Assembly: GCA_016882585.1 (NCBI GenBank)
Contig: VGPP01000020.1
Span: forward strand, 1 to 17,532
Direction of reading: 5' to 3'
Source: Cyanobacteria bacterium M_surface_7_m2_037
GTDB taxonomy: Bacteria > Cyanobacteriota > Cyanobacteriia > PCC-6307 > Cyanobiaceae
Length of the DNA: 17,532 nt
A model generated the notes under the pieces. The model was given only the letters and a program-made list of their open reading frames with translations, did no database searches and was not told the origin of the DNA. Below are positions 16,539-17,532 of this stretch, in pieces. Within the stretch, counting starts at the first letter, position 1; each line of letters opens with the position of its first letter. A program made the translations under genes and the position numbers.

Positions 16539-17330
16539 TCAACGCCGTTGCATCACCAGGCGCCAGCGATCGCGTTTGGTGGGTTGAATCTCCAGGATTT
16601 CGAGCTCGCCGCGTCCATCGAGCCGCACCCGATCACCGCAGCGCAGTTCCTTGCTGGGGCTGGTGGTCACCTGCCAGTTCACCCGCACCGCCCCCTGGCG
16701 GATCAGCTCAGCCATGCGGCTGCGGGAAAGGCCAAGCCCGGCTGAACCCACGGCATCCAGGCGCAGGGAGGCCTCCACGCTGCTCAGCTGCTTTGGTGCA
16801 CGAATCGCGGGCCATTGCATCTGCTCGAGCGGCACCACCTGCAGTCGCACCGGAACGCTGCGCACCTGGGCGTCTTGGTTGTCGGCCTGGGCTGCGGCCT
16901 CCTGGCTGATCACGGCCTGGGCGCCTCGATCGCCGCGCATCCAGAGATCCCCCAGGTCGCCGGCCTGCAGCCCGGCTTGCAGCAACCCCTGGCGCACATC
17001 GGCCGGTTCAGCGGGGTCGAACAGAAAGTTGCCGCTCACCACCAGTCCGCAGACGGCGGCGCTGGGAGCGGCAGCCTCGCTGTCAGCCGCGAGGTCGGCC
17101 CGGCTGATCAGCAGGCGACAGCGCTCCGCCTGAGGCCAGCCCCCATCGGCCAGCACCCTCACCTCGCTGAGGGCACCCAGCCGCTCCTCCGCCTCCTCCT
17201 TCAATTGGGCATCCACGAAGCCGCTCCAGCGCGGTTCCCAGGTGCGCAGGGCCTCCTCGGCCAGATCGATCAGGGCCGCCAGCTCCTGCGGGCGGCGGCT
17301 CCCTTTGAGCAGGGTGTCGCGCGGCAGCAT
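16539..17330 (-). CDS. Photosystem II S4 domain protein (YlmH-like)
   Basis: The 263-residue protein belongs to the YlmH/PSII-S4 group: an N-terminal domain opening MLPRDTLLKGSRRPQEL, a middle domain with CGLVVSGNFLFDPAEPADVRQGLLQAGL and GDLGDLWMRGDRGAQAVIS, and a C-terminal S4 RNA-binding domain at about 188-250 (SLRLDAVGSAGLGLSRSRM, then AELIRQGAVRVNW and SKELRCGDRVRLDGRGE). In cyanobacteria and plants the group is annotated as photosystem II S4 domain protein; Gram-positive relatives act in division or rescue stalled ribosomes with peptidyl-tRNA. The ATG at 17330 fits the family start; a frame extension to 17396 would overlap the preceding gene and is unlikely. It begins eight bases after the stop of the small gene upstream. 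Confidence 0.93.
   Translation of the reverse strand: MLPRDTLLKGSRRPQELAALIDLAEEALRTWEPRWSGFVDAQLKEEAEERLGALSEVRVLADGGWPQAERCRLLISRADLAADSEAAAPSAAVCGLVVSGNFLFDPAEPADVRQGLLQAGLQAGDLGDLWMRGDRGAQAVISQEAAAQADNQDAQVRSVPVRLQVVPLEQMQWPAIRAPKQLSSVEASLRLDAVGSAGLGLSRSRMAELIRQGAVRVNWQVTTSPSKELRCGDRVRLDGRGELEILEIQPTKRDRWRLVMQRR
16566..16573. repeat. HIP1 octamer near the 3' end of the S4-protein gene
   Basis: Exact GCGATCGC in coding sequence, 27 bases before the stop. Confidence 0.75.
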
Positions 17331-17338
17331 CGCGGTCC

Positions 17339-17524
17339 TCAGTTGTCGTTGAGCCGCACCACCGCTTTGGGGCGCCCGTCCTGCAGACGGGTCCATGGAA
17401 TCTCAACGCCGTTTGGCATCTCCACCAGCAGCAGCCAGTTGCCCTCCTCGAGGCGGTTGCGCAGGGCGCGCACCCGATCGTCCACATCGGAGCTCACGCT
17501 GGCGGCCGCCGCGAAGCTGCCCAT
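17339..17524 (-). CDS. Small protein of unknown function, 5' end may lie outside the window
   Basis: The visible reading frame gives 61 residues from an ATG at 17524, but the frame stays open to the right edge, so the true start may be beyond it. The N-terminal half is Ala/Ser-rich then charged (DDRVRALRNRLEEG) and probably helical. The C-terminal half is strand-like: NWLLLVEMPNGVEIPW then RPKAVVRLND. There is no signal peptide, cysteine or membrane segment. I do not recognise the family, though the tight eight-base spacing to the photosystem II S4 gene supports real coding and co-transcription. Confidence 0.72.
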   Translation of the reverse strand: MGSFAAAASVSSDVDDRVRALRNRLEEGNWLLLVEMPNGVEIPWTRLQDGRPKAVVRLNDN

Positions 17525-17532
17525 CCAGCCCG

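Overview
The window is about 17.5 kb of GC-rich (roughly 65% by eye), densely coded bacterial DNA from a picocyanobacterium of the Cyanobium / Synechococcus type. Several products are cyanobacterial hallmarks: the variable chain of ferredoxin-thioredoxin reductase, a photosystem II S4-domain protein, DUF1818 and DUF2811 proteins, and a cyanobacterial-type omega subunit of RNA polymerase. The gene neighbours (atpC-atpD divergent from groES-groEL) and six copies of the HIP1 octamer GCGATCGC agree with this. The genus is inferred; no rRNA is present to confirm it.

Layout. Positions 1-1495 (minus) hold the start of atpC and all of atpD. A 281-base divergent region follows, with a CIRCE operator for HrcA and paired hairpins in the atpD leader. 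Positions 1777-3781 (plus) are groES-groEL, closed by a strong intrinsic terminator. An ammonium transporter with a signal peptide follows (3953-5308, plus). It converges on the minus-strand cluster gpmI-secG-msrB (7793 down to 5327). pyrR (7934-8476, plus) is divergent from gpmI and converges on another minus-strand cluster: an Hsp70-like protein without a lid, a membrane-anchored TPR-like protein, and ftrV (11259 down to 8497). Divergent from that cluster is a plus-strand run of a 101-aa cysteine-containing protein, rpoZ and a DUF1818 protein (11353-12278). This run overlaps tail-to-tail with an NADP-type beta-hydroxyacid dehydrogenase (13119-12241, minus). A 386-base gap without a convincing gene precedes a small DUF2811 gene (13506-13733, plus). 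The right end is all minus strand: a small unknown gene, the photosystem II S4 protein, tRNA-Val(GAC), murD, an EVE-domain protein, and a six-helix membrane protein whose start overlaps the EVE stop.

Functionally this is a housekeeping region: ATP synthesis, protein folding, ammonium uptake, glycolysis, Sec export, thioredoxin redox supply, transcription and cell-wall synthesis. I see no transposase, integrase, phage gene, CRISPR array, toxin-antitoxin pair or defence island. The points most worth following up are the Hsp70-like/TPR membrane pair, the translationally coupled EVE/membrane pair, the tRNA-Val placed 9 bases before murD, the alternative hairpins in the atpD leader, and the unexplained gap at 13120-13505.
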